Assembly: GCA_029465975.1 (NCBI GenBank)
Contig: CM055748.1
Span: forward strand, 7,522,458 to 7,586,457
DNA: 64,000 bases
Source of the DNA: Dallia pectoralis
Lineage: Eukaryota > Chordata > Actinopteri > Esociformes > Umbridae
Direction of reading: 5' to 3'
Shown: positions 37,597 through 49,300 of the stretch, in pieces
Numbering within the stretch: the first letter of the stretch is position 1
How the letters are laid out: each line of letters opens with the position of its first letter
Program-made: the position numbers and the translations under genes
The notes under the pieces: model-generated
Databases searched by the model: none
What the model saw: only the letters and a program-made list of their open reading frames with translations
What the model was told of the DNA's origin: nothing

Positions 37597-40500
37597 CATT
37601 TAACAGTCAAAATACAGTATGTGTCATAAGTAAATATTGAAAATCATTCTATTACACATCTCTAGTAATTGAATGTATCTCCTTCAGTAGGCTAAATTTT
37701 TCTGCGCTCTGATATGTTCTCCTCTTGAAAAAGTATTTCTTGTGAAAAATAATATGTATTTATGTATTTATTTTACATATAAATGTCCTCTTGTCAAAAT
37801 TGATATATAATTTCACATTTCTTTGTCCGTGTTTGGCATCATCCCTTCCTTTTCTGATTGCTGCCATTGAGATACAAAAAATATCATACACACTTTATAA
37901 GTTACTTTGAATTCACATTTAGTTTTTTGGGGAACAACATACTAAGACCAAACATGTTTCCTCAATTCTGTATTGATGTTACTTTCATTTCATTCATTTT
38001 CAAAGCCCTTGAATTAATTGTGTTCTTCCAATTGTGTTTTGCCAAATAACAAAATGTTGTAATGGTTCCCTTCTACCTGTCCATATTATGGACAATGTTT
38101 TACAAATAGGCATTATTTGTTTTTGATGCTCTTGCACTGTTTCGAGATGCTAACTTGGTAGTAGCATTGTTCTTGCTTCATGATAATATAATTCAAAAAT
38201 TATTACAAATCCTAGTAAAAAATCACATTTGAATCAACTAGTCTAGGGCTTAATAATTACTAGCCAATGTATTTCAGGTTTGCTAGCCAGCGATCATCAT
38301 CACTCTTCAAGTTAGCAATTGCTAGGTATAATCGCAATAACTTTCGAGGAGCAGTACGTGTGATGCTGACATATATGTGGGCTCTAAACTTTCTAATTAT
38401 TTTAATAATAATTGCTTGCCAAACTATTTTGTACCATGGGGCAAGGTTCCTGTCTGGAGGTGCGCAAGGTTACAAAAGGTTACAAAGGTTTAAGTGAGAC
38501 TGAGACGGCATTAGAACACCAATTTCAAGCTCATCCAAGCCCATGAAAAATGCAGTACCATTCTTTTGCACATCCTATGTAGTTGGTACGCTGCCTTTAG
38601 CACTATAACTAATAAAATATAAGGACAAAAGCAAGTTACGCAAAGTTTGATTAATACAGACACATTTAAGGCAGCTTGCACATATATTGTCATCACTTTA
38701 GAAATTGAATTAGCTATATTACTCGAAAGGCACAAAACACAAATTCCTTTCTTTTATCATTTTTGATTTTGTAACAAAGGTGAGAGGTCATGAAAGGGCC
38801 CTGAGGGTGTTTGTGATTTAGAATGAGGGATACCTGGAGAACGACAGATCTATCTAAAATGAAAAGGCACGTACGGCCCTCGCCCAAAAAGTGAGATGCA
38901 GATGGGTATGACCTATGGGTTTTTCTGATACCAGAACTAATTAAATATTGTTTTTGTAATAAAACATCCCCTCCCATTTGTGTAGCCAGCGGCAGAGAGC
39001 ATAGCAGATCATTCAGAAATTGCACATCTGGGATGTTTTAAAATTAATTAAATTATTTTTTGTTTCTATGTGTACATACATGACTGGAGACATTTTACAA
39101 CGGCACACATAAGTGTAATGATAGGGTACTTTGACATCCTAAAAATGTGAAAAAGTACCATATATTCAATTGATTCAATAGCTTATGCGAATGGGCAACA
39201 CAGTATATTCATAAATGTTACAGTTTCTTTGACTGGCCTAATGTTACTCTGGCGATGTAAAAAGCACCTTTCTCCTGATCTTACTTTCTACCTTGCGTGA
39301 TTTAACTATTTTAAAAGTGGTCTACAGACCATGCTGTGTTTTTACCACAATATAAGTTCCAAAACTGGTTTGCTGCTTTTTATGTTTGCTTTTCACTAAC
39401 AGATTTTCCAACTATATGCTTTGGCTGTGAAATTGATTCCACAGACTTCCCTTCTAGACAATACAAAACAATTAGCTACATATATATTAATGCTAAATTT
39501 GATGCTTCATTTATAATATTCAGATTTGTTTTCATTTGTTTAAACCAAAGTAGGCCTGATAACTTCGGCAGATGTCATTTAATGTATTACTTCTCATCCA
39601 ATTGTTGGTGATTCTACAATACAAATGCTACGTTGAACAAACGAGACAAATCAGGCTTTCAGAGAATATAGTGGGAGAAAGATCATGTGAATTGTATTCT
39701 AGTTTTGTGAGTTTGTTGCTTTAGAGTGTACAATGTTAAAAAAAAATGCTTTAATTAAAATTATGTAGATTCTTTATATTTAAATTAACTGTCGAAGTAG
39801 CATGCAATTAAGTTCATCTATGGACATTATCTGCACACTTACTCTATCAAGCTACACAAAAGCAAGTTGCACAAACATTAGGTATGCCTATTGATTCTTT
39901 GAAGGACGTTTAATTTTCTTTTAAATACATTTATTTGCAGTTTTCAGAGCATGCCTTTTGTACAGCAGTTTTTTTTTGCTTTACCTGCATGCCTATATAG
40001 TTTACTAGATTGAAACCACAGTATAGACACACGTGATATTCCTCCCAACACAGAATTTGAGTCGATGGTAGCACATTATTATAAAACAGATGAATTATAA
40101 CCGAATTATAACCCTATCATTTCAAAAGGTTCACTTCGGTCAAATGATCAGTTTGTTTAAATGTCAGAGTTTCTTAAAATAAAACAGTTCTTACATAGTA
40201 GAAAATTGACCTTACCCTGTGTAAAAACAAAAACCACTAGGTCGAACGGCTCTGTCTGTTGAATGGTCTAGAATTGATTTTTTTTAGTTTTCAGTTTTTT
40301 TTACTAACAATTGGTTTAAAAAATGCTACTTTTCAGCTCAACGTTGACTTCAGATGGATGATCATGTGACCGGAATGGCTCTTAAAAAAGATGAAGTCCT
40401 CCTGACTAAATTGTTAATAGCATGACCCTGTAACTTTTTCTCCAGGTTCCAACTGAGTAAATTTCAGACTTTCCCAAGGTGCTTTATTCAGCATTATCTT

Positions 40501-40890
40501 CACCATCATCTTCCTCTAATGATCGTTGCCACAATATTCACAATTGCCACATTGCCCTCCTTTTCACATATTTTGACTGACGATCATCTTCCATCCTTGA
40601 ACGAATCAAATTTCTTCTGCATGTTAAAAAAACATTTCTCATGATCAAGAGATGTTGTATGCCATTTACCAAGACAAATAAACTGAAAGAACCCTCAATT
40701 TAAGTGTGTTTTTTGAGACTCCACTGCAATGATTCAATTCATAACTCACTTCACTAGTTGACTTGGAAAGAAACATGTAGTATTTTCTGTTACACACGCT
40801 AGCCTTTGGCTTGTAGCCAAGTTGTTAAATATAAATACATAAATTAATAACTACTATAATAAAGTGATTCTAATACACTAATAGAATATA
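37597..40890. other. intergenic AT-rich stretch
   Basis: No coding exon, RNA gene or named repeat is recognised. Frames of up to about 100 codons are present but lack any domain. Confidence 0.45.
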
Positions 40891-40894
40891 CTGT

Positions 40895-41110
40895 ACATAC
40901 AGTGAGCATCGTAATTCTTTGGACAGAGACCATTCTTTGCTATTTCGGTTCCGTTCTCTAGCACTCTGAGTTTGAAAAGATACAATGACAACAAGATTAA
41001 AGTGCCAACTGTCTGCTTTGGTTCCAGGGTATTTTCATATGAATCGGTTATATGGTTTAGAAATGACCTTTTCTACATTGTCCCGTCATTTTCGGAACAT
41101 AAACTATTAT
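40895..41110. mobile_element. diverged copy of the interspersed repeat also seen at 31.4 kb
   Basis: Shared landmarks in the same order are a cagtgagcatcgtaattctt start, a gagtttgaaaagatacaatg stretch and gggtattttcatatgaatcg. Confidence 0.55.
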
Positions 41111-41214
41111 ATGGTAACCATTGTAAACATTTGTTGGCTTGTTCTCTGGCAATTACCCTCTGTGATGCATCAACATTACCAGACGCTAAACCTCTTCCCC
41201 GGTGATGTCTACTG

Positions 41215-41730
41215 AGGTTGTTGTTTGGGTGTGACAACATAAGGACCCTGCTTTGCTCAGGGGAACAGTCGTGCCGGAAGAGAAAAGGGCCTTCCCCAAA
41301 TTGTTGCCAGAAAGCTGGAAGCACCCAATCATCTAAATTGTTTTGTATCCTTAAGCATTAAGATGAACATTCACTTGTAATACGGGGCCCAAATCCCTCC
41401 TGCACCAAACTTTACGGCAGGGCACTATGCCTTCTGGCAGGAAACGTTTTTTGCTGACTTCCGCGCCACCTAGATCCGTCCATCATACTGCCAGATAGTG
41501 ACGGGTGATTCATCACACCAGAGAACACATTTCCACGGCTCCAGAGTCCAGTGGCAGCAGGCTTTACATCACTCCCGCCAACGCTTGGCACTGCACACGT
41601 TGCATTAAGGCTTGCGTGCAGCTGGAAAATGGAAACCCATTTTGTGAGGCTCACAGGTCGAGAGTTTCAGAAGCAGTTTGGAACTCTGTGGTGAGCGACG
41701 CAACAGATGATTTCTAATGGTTCCGGCTGC
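41215..41730 (-). mobile_element. dead Tc1-like transposase fragment
   Basis: Reverse-oriented DNA of the same family as 11,045-11,866. It contains ccttccccaaattgttgcca, tccgtccatcatactgccag, gtgattcatcacaccagaga and tccagagtccagtggcagca, and ends near gcagtttggaactctgtggt. Stops and indels are frequent. Confidence 0.85.
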
Positions 41731-41751
41731 CACTCCGCTCAGGCATCAGAC

Positions 41752-41828
41752 TTGAATTATGTTTTATGCATTAATTATGTTTTATACATTAATTATGTTT
41801 TATACATTAATTATGTTTTATACATACA
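41752..41828. repeat. 18-bp tandem repeat, four copies
   Basis: The unit attatgttttatacatta (gcatta in the first copy) repeats four times. An unrelated 18-bp tandem pair (gactcgtttaaggtggca) lies at about 41,999-42,040. Confidence 0.9.
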
Positions 41829-42049
41829 CGTACCGTTTAATAATTATTCATACTATATAAAGTGCACTAGACACAGCCAGAAGAGAAGGGAGCCTGGATC
41901 CTCTCTAGGTTTCTTCCTAATATTGACCCTATCAGGGAGGGATTTCTAGAGACAATAATAGGATGCATTTTGTCATTTATTTGGCAAATTTAGATAGGAC
42001 TCGTTGACTCGTTTAAGGTGGCAGACTCGTTTAAGGTGGCAGTTATTTT

Positions 42050-43780
42050 CATCCTAGGCTTTGGAGTTGGTTGCTTGTGTCCGACTACACATGAATCATG
42101 AAGCTAATCAACATTGCAAACATGCACAGTTTCTGACCACAATGTCACACACACCACTGCTGTCTGTTGCATAACAGATCGCTGTGCTATCCAGAAAACA
42201 TTGAAGAGTCACACCAACTTCCACCAATTTCTTTCATTCACCATTAACCCTTTTTAACCCGTTCCTACCTTGCCTACCCTAAATTATCCTTCACCATACT
42301 CTACTGTCTGTCTGTTGTTATTTTTACCTATAGTATTGTGAGTATTAGCAGTTACGTTATTTACCCATTATAAATAGACAGCTAGCTCCCGAGATAGCAG
42401 GTGCATTGTGAATGTATGAAACAATTGAAGTCCTAACTATGTGTCCACGACACCAGTCCATCCTCACAGCGTGTCAGGAATCATTTGGAGGGCAAGGAGT
42501 GCTGGTGAATTGTATTTTACCATCAAAACCACAGCGTGGGGGAGAGGCACGGAAACATCTCATTCAGAGGCAAGGTAAGTTAACCCAAGATTATTTCTGG
42601 GGAACATTGGTTAGAGTTCAATATCATCAAAGTCCCACTGATCAAAGACAACCTGTTTACTCCAGAGCTTTTAGCAAAATAAGATTGGGTCTAATGTATA
42701 TTAATGGACCTTATCTCATAGGCATCAACCAACAACATGGACAGGTAGTGCTTATCTCTCGTAACCACAGAGTCTGTTTGGCTGCTGAAAGATTTTTATT
42801 GGATTGGTTATTCACGTACAGCCCTGGAAGAACCCCGGGGGCAAATATTCACTGGCCGGCTGTACTCATCTCAAACATGGGAGCTCACCCAATTTAACAG
42901 GGTAATTTACTGACTAATATGTTTCCTCTTCATACTTACATTATTTATATATCTAAACGTATTTTTCAATGGCCGGGCCAATGTGTTGCATTGTTGTCAG
43001 CGTATAAATGGCTGTGGTTTTGATGTATTGTTGTTGTCACTGGGCAAGCATTTTTATGGCACTAATTTCCTTTTTGATTATAATTGTTAATAACAGGAAA
43101 ATCATTTAAAAAGCGGGTATTTTCAATCCACAATCTGGCATTGTAATTGTATGATCACTGAGAATGATCACTGAGAATCATAAATCCACACTCAGTGACA
43201 ACCAGTAATAAAATATATCACTTCATTACTTCACAAAATCAGGGCTAGTTGCAATGACAGAGCTTCAAAACAAACCTGAGAACGGATATTGAAAGATGTA
43301 AATCATACTACTATATTTACCAGACTATGAACGATCTTGTAATGGGATATTGTTCTCAACTCATTGTTTCTGACATAAAAAATAAACCACAGTTGAACAG
43401 TTGTTCTAAATTCGATAAATTAGAGGTTTCTAAGGTTCGAATTTCGTATAATTTTAGATTATTTGTATAACTCAGGGGTATTCCACAACCCAATCGGGAT
43501 ACACACAAAACATTTACAAATTACAAATTCACCTGTATGTTATGTTTTGAATTCTATGATGAATTCTCAGTCCCTTAAATGTTCAGCAGGTGGTGCCCCA
43601 AACCCTTTGGTGTCCTTTATAGAATAAAATAGCATTGCAATTGAGTAAGAATTTTGTAACCTCTGCAAAATTGCTCAAAACTATTAACAGTGACACTAAT
43701 CACAAAGATGTGTAGTTGTTGTTAATTTAGTTAACATATTTGGAGGGCAATCTGATCAGTCTATGTCCAAGGTGATCATT
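42050..43780. other. intergenic stretch with an unassigned 161-codon open frame
   Basis: The + strand frame at 42412-42897 starts MYETIEVLTMCPRHQSIL. It has no domain I know, no obvious splice or promoter context, and codon use like non-coding DNA. I note it but do not call it a gene. Nothing else is recognised. Confidence 0.3.
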
Positions 43781-43849
43781 TAACGATAAAGAAACGTATC
43801 CAGTATGGTGCATCTAAGTTGCTAGATATTAATAGGACCCGAACACAGT

Positions 43850-44059
43850 TGTACTGGTTGTCCCATCGCATCCCAAACAAGCTCAATGGTCTGCTGGGAG
43901 TACTGGCCATGGAAGAACACAGTTTTCAGCTTCCAGGAATTGAATTAATATCCTTGAAACATGGGGATTGGCGTTATCAGCTTGAAATGTGAGGTAATGG
44001 TGATTGAATAACATAACAATTGGCCTCTAGATCCCATCAATAAATTGCAAGTTTGTTTG

Positions 44060-44096
<37 letters not shown>

Positions 44097-44300
44097 ATGC
44101 CTGCCCATAATATTCTAATCACTGCTATGGGGGACCTTGTTAACAACATTCACATTAGCAAACCAATTGCCCACATGACCGCATGCTGCCATCTTGTTGG
44201 CCCCACAACAGTTAAGCATCATTTGGTTGTGCAAACATGGTGGCTTTTGATAGAAACATATACATAAATTCTCTGGCAAACAGGTCGGATGGAAATGTTT
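43850..44300 (-). mobile_element. dead Tc1-like fragment interrupted by a (TA)n tract
   Basis: Reverse-oriented sequence reads catcccaaacaagctcaatg, ttcagcttccaggaattgaa and gatcccatcaataaattgca. After a TA run it continues with atgcctgcccataatattct and gttaacaacattcacattag. This follows the order of a common teleost Tc1 family. Confidence 0.75.
44062..44094. repeat. (TA)n microsatellite inside the Tc1 fragment
   Basis: About 16 TA units, lying exactly within otherwise collinear transposon sequence. Confidence 0.95.
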
Positions 44301-44309
44301 CACTCAGCA

Positions 44310-46020
44310 AAACAAATAGTGCAGTGCTAACTTGAAGATGAAATGTTGCTTAAGAACTGAACATTTGAATTCTCAGCAGACAACAGAGAACCTTCTTATT
44401 TTCGGACTGTATTTGATATTACTTTCACTTTTTCTCTATGAGACCATTTTGTGTTTTGTCTTGATAGCAGCAACTGCGAGAAGCTGTAAATTAAAGACTG
44501 CTGTTGAACATTAAAGTTAAAAGTAGGTGCCAACATGAGTCAAAGAAAGAATATAACATATACTGTGCCATTTTTATGGTTTAGATATGCCATTTTTTTG
44601 CCAATTAATTAATGATGCGTAGAGTGTTCAAATGCAGCCTGAGGTCAAATGCAGCCTGAGGTCATTCCTACACGCTGTAAGGGTAATAGCACCATCTATT
44701 GTTTTTTATGAAAAAGTACAATGACTCCTTTGCTATAACGCTACCTGAATTACTGGAAATATGTTCCATAATATTTTTTTCAGGCATTTTTTGACATTTT
44801 TGACATTGAACTGGAAAATACAGAGAGGAGTTGTCTGCCTTAAGAGTGGGCCAGCTTTGACACCAGCAGTATATGAGCTTCGTTTGCTGAAGCTTTGGCG
44901 CTGTATCACCCAAGGCCACAACACATATTTTTTTAAATAATGGGAAATAAGATGTTACATAAGAATCGGACGGAAGTAATGTGACAATTCAAATACTACT
45001 TTTTTTAAAGTATGTTACAATTGGTTAAAGCTTGAATGCAATAGCAAAACCCCATTATTTTTATAAAACATATAGAGATATTGTTTTTTTTTTAATCTTT
45101 CAAAATTGAAAACCATTTCTACCAAAAAAAAAGGATAATATATAATAACAATCAAGCAACACAGTAGAAGTTTCCCTTTAGAACTATTGCTTTTTATTAT
45201 TATTAATTTTATGTTTTTGGAAATTATTTACCAAAAATTAAGCTTGGGGTGATTAAGCAGTGGGATTTGATATTTAAGACTAGAGGAAGAAGTGCCCACT
45301 ACTAGACCTCCACACCACAGACAGCAGCATCTGGACTGACCTGAATCAATTGGAGGAAATGTGCTATTATCACCTGATACTGCAAACACTAAACCTGGGC
45401 TCAATGTTCAGAAGGTCATCTTATGGAAAACAATTGAGAAATATAGACATTCTTTTTGTGTTCTGCTTTCAAATTATCACTGTTTTAAATACTTTTGCAA
45501 GTTCAAAAAAAGTAAAATCAGTCGGTGAACTTGTATTTAGTCGGCTGCGATATTAGGGTTAAAAATAACCCTTCTGTAATGGAACACAGACTAGTTCAAG
45601 AAAAAAAATAAACAAAGGTGAGATGGATAAGATAAAAGTCCAAAGGTCCTTAAGATCAAATGTAGGCCTATGTGTGTAACACATCCATTTTTGGGGTTTT
45701 TCTGTGCTTGTCTGGATCGGCGTCATTGTTCATTTAATTTATGTGTCTGTTTTTATAACCAAACTACATTAAATGCAAACATATTTGTACAATGTTCCAT
45801 GTTATTTTTTGACATGACCGAGTGACACAGAAAAGGCTTCCGAGTTTAAAAAGGAACTTCCCCCTCACCGCTTGTCCAGTAATATGGACTGCTTGCTCCG
45901 CCTCCACGGGGCGTGGCTAAATCGCACCCGCCCTCCGTGTGAGATAACAGTATGCCAAGCCCCTTAGATGTATGGCAGTTTTCTATTGGAGGAATTACCT
46001 GTAGATCATTGAAGCACATT
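44310..46020. other. intergenic stretch upstream of ilvbl
   Basis: AT-rich with no recognised repeat or coding exon. GC content rises at 45,880-45,960 (ccacggggcgtggc), possibly the outer edge of the ilvbl promoter. Confidence 0.4.
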
Positions 46021-46328
46021 TTCTTATTCACAAAGATCCGGTATAGTTGCGGTCTTGCGAATCTCCCCGACCTCTGCGTTGTTGACGGTGAATAGTATTT
46101 TTGTGGTGAAAACAGTGATCAACATCAATTACTGCTCATTTTAATTTTGTTTTTCTGTGAAAATAGGATTTTCCAACCCTATTTTTGCACGCTAGGTTAT
46201 ACATGTTGCATTCGAAATGCATGTAGGCTATACACATTTCAGTAGTCGACTGTGCATTGGTGACCTACAACGGGACAGCTATTCGATCAAAAACATTGTT
46301 AAGGGTCGCGAAATTTAGATTTACAGGA

Positions 46329-46362
46329 CTTCCGTGTTTTGATACGCTGACGTCATCACGCG
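46329..46362 (+). promoter_or_regulatory. ilvbl: ilvbl promoter-proximal elements: ETS-like site and full CRE
   Basis: The perfect CREB/ATF palindrome TGACGTCA lies at 46348-46355, eight bases before the ATG at 46363. An ETS-like ACTTCCG is at 46329-46335. Both are typical of TATA-less housekeeping promoters close to the start site. This suggests a very short 5' UTR. The placement is direct and the function is inferred. Confidence 0.5.
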
Positions 46363-49300
46363 ATGGAGGTTGCCACATCTCTCTCGGTTGCAGCTGGCTT
46401 TGCCCTGGGAGCACTGGTGTTTGCAGCATATAAACTTGGATTACTGTATCAGCTGTTTCACAAGGTGAGTCACTTGCGTGTAGATCATGACAACATCGGA
46501 GGACATCATAGCGATTGCATGCATAATGCTCACACTGATCTATTTAAATGACTGTGTGCATCAGATAAACAACCTGAGGTGTGAGACACTAGGAGTGGTT
46601 GTGATCCACATAGTCATTCATAAATGTCATATCCGGTATGAGATGGGTGAGTCGTAATTGGAATGTGTGCTTGATACATTACAGTCGGTTTAATCCTATC
46701 GAACACGCAACTGATACAATGTATCAACCAAGCAGTAGACTGTAGTGGGACACTGAAAACCTCACCCCTCAGTCACCTGACTGACAAAGTTAATTTGTCT
46801 CCCTGTGGTACGTTGCAGGTGCATATAGAGTATGTTGTTTCACTCAAGAATATAAAAAAACACGAATTATTTTCCATGTACCACAGTGAAGAACAAAATA
46901 CCAAAATGTTATGGGCATCATGAATTTTGCTCATTACATAACTTTGGGGCCAGAAACAGTGTTTCTGTTGAATGCTTTTTTGAATGTCAGTAACCCCAAA
47001 CACTTAAAGATCTTGGGTGTTCTGAAGTTGGCAGATTTCTAGGTTGTTGAGGTTGGTTGGACGATGCCTGTAGACTGCACTTTTCAAACAGTGCCACAGA
47101 CTCTTAATGGGTTATCCCATTTCTGTTTATGTTCTTGAGCCACTCCAATTTCGCTTTGGCCTTGTATTTGGGATTGTTTTCCTGTGAATGGTCAATGTCC
47201 TTATGGCACACTAAAGCTGGTTCTCTGGCTTTGTTTCACAGATCCTGTTTCATCTGTGCCAGTAAATTGCTAGCTGGGCTATTGCCACCAAAAATTGGCT
47301 ATACATCAGGAGTGTTAAAATGGATAAATTGCAGTTTTAAAGAAATATATAATATTGTGATGGAAAACCACAAATACTCTTCCCGCTGAGTTGCTGACCC
47401 AAATTTGACACCTTTTAGATTCTTTGTCTGAGTTTTGTTCCTTTCACCAGACTGAGACTCAGAGCCCTCGTCATGGTGGAGAGAGTGTGGCAGAGGTCCT
47501 GCGTGCCCATGGTGTAAAATTCGTTTTCACCCTGGTGGGTGGCCACATCTCGCCCATCTTGGTGGCCTGTGAGAAGGTGGGCATTCGCATCGTGGACACC
47601 CGGCATGAGGCCACTGCGGTCTTTGCGGCTGACGCTGTAGCCAGACTGTCTGGTAAAGTAGCACCATACGTAACCTGCTGTTATAGTGCAGAACCTTGAT
47701 TTGCGTGTGTTTGTGTGTGTGTGTATGTGTGTTTAAAGATAGACTTGAGTGCACCGTGTGCTATTCATTTGTTTATACAGTATAATTGACCCTGGCAATG
47801 ATTCTCCCTTTCTCAGGCACTGTAGGTGTTGCTGTAGTGACCGCTGGCCCAGGCTTGACAAATACAGTCACAGCAGTAAAGAACGCTCAGATGGCAGAGT
47901 CTCCAGTGCTTGTCATGGGCGGAGCCGCTGGAACACTGCTGCAGGTAAGAGTCCAAAGGTTCGTCTCAAGGTGAGCAGAAGCCACGGTCATGCTAAACAC
48001 GAGATTTCTACCCAACAATAATCTTGCACTTGACTAGTTGTGTGGGTGCTCACCCTGTCCTTTATGGAGGTATGACCTTTTGGTGAACTCTTGTGCAGGG
48101 TAGAGGAGCACTCCAGGATATTGACCAGATGTCCCTATTTAAGCCGCTCTGTAAGTTCTGCGCCTCAGTGAGGAGCGTGAGGGAGATCAAACCTACAATG
48201 AGGAAGGCCCTGGCCATTGCCCAGTCTGGAACCCCGGGCCCTGTGTTTATAGAGTTCCCTATTGACACACTTTATCCCTTCCACCTGGTGTCCAAAGAGT
48301 TTGGAGTCAAAAATCCCCCCAAGGGAATAATGGGGAAAATCGTCACTTGGTGGGTAATCACCGGCATGTGAGTCCAATGACTTTCTTTGGTTGTGTGTAT
48401 AGAGTTTTTGAATGTAATGTTTTCTGCTGCATGTTTGCATCATAAGGTACCTCCATAATCATCTAAATGATCTGTTCGCTGGAGCCTGGGAGCCCAGAGA
48501 TGTGTCCCCTCTCCCTGTACACATCCCACAGGCCACAGATGATCAGGCAAGACCAATTCTACCCTCAGGTTCTCTCTCAGTACAATGTAATAGGCGTTGT
48601 CCTAAAGTGGCTGGATGTGCATGCACTTCATAATCAAGTCACTAATAGGTTATAGCCTGTAGCCAGGGTTACGTGTTCCTCATCCCTCGCCACTCATCCG
48701 TTTATCTCCAGGTCCAAAAGTGCATAGAGCTCGTGAGCAGAGCGAAGAAGCCTGTCATCCTTCTGGGCAGTCAGGCCACACTACCTCCGACACCTGTGGA
48801 CAAGATCAGGTGTCTTGTCTCAAATCTGACTTTATTCCCAGAAAAGAATACATGTATAATGGGAAAATATGTTTTAACAGAATTTCTTTAAATAAAATTG
48901 CATTGAAAAGAAATGTGAAAATATTAAAAAATCTGGCTCAATCACTGAAAATGCAAATTATCTTGATTACAAACTATACAAACGTCTTGAAAGGTTATCA
49001 TTTAGTAATTGATATTGCATTTTAAGGAGTATCTTTACACATGACATTCTCTTGAAACAGTCTCAAATCTTTCAGATCCAGTCAAATTTGTCAAAAATAG
49101 TGAAATTAATTAGGAATGATTCAGTTATTCTACAAGGGTCCCTTCTTTATGTTTATCAAAACCATTCATGTTTTATTCATGAGCACAACTTGCATAACTA
49201 CTGGCTGAAATCAGATCAATGCATTTTTAACAACGACAAACAAGTCAGCTGTATGCATTTATATTGTTCTGTCTATGAATTAAAGCATTAGATTCAATAG

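Noticed and set aside
42412..42897. 161-codon + strand open frame
   Set aside because: No recognisable domain, no splice or promoter context, and composition like the surrounding non-coding DNA. Frames of this size occur by chance in 64 kb. Homology or RNA evidence would be needed.
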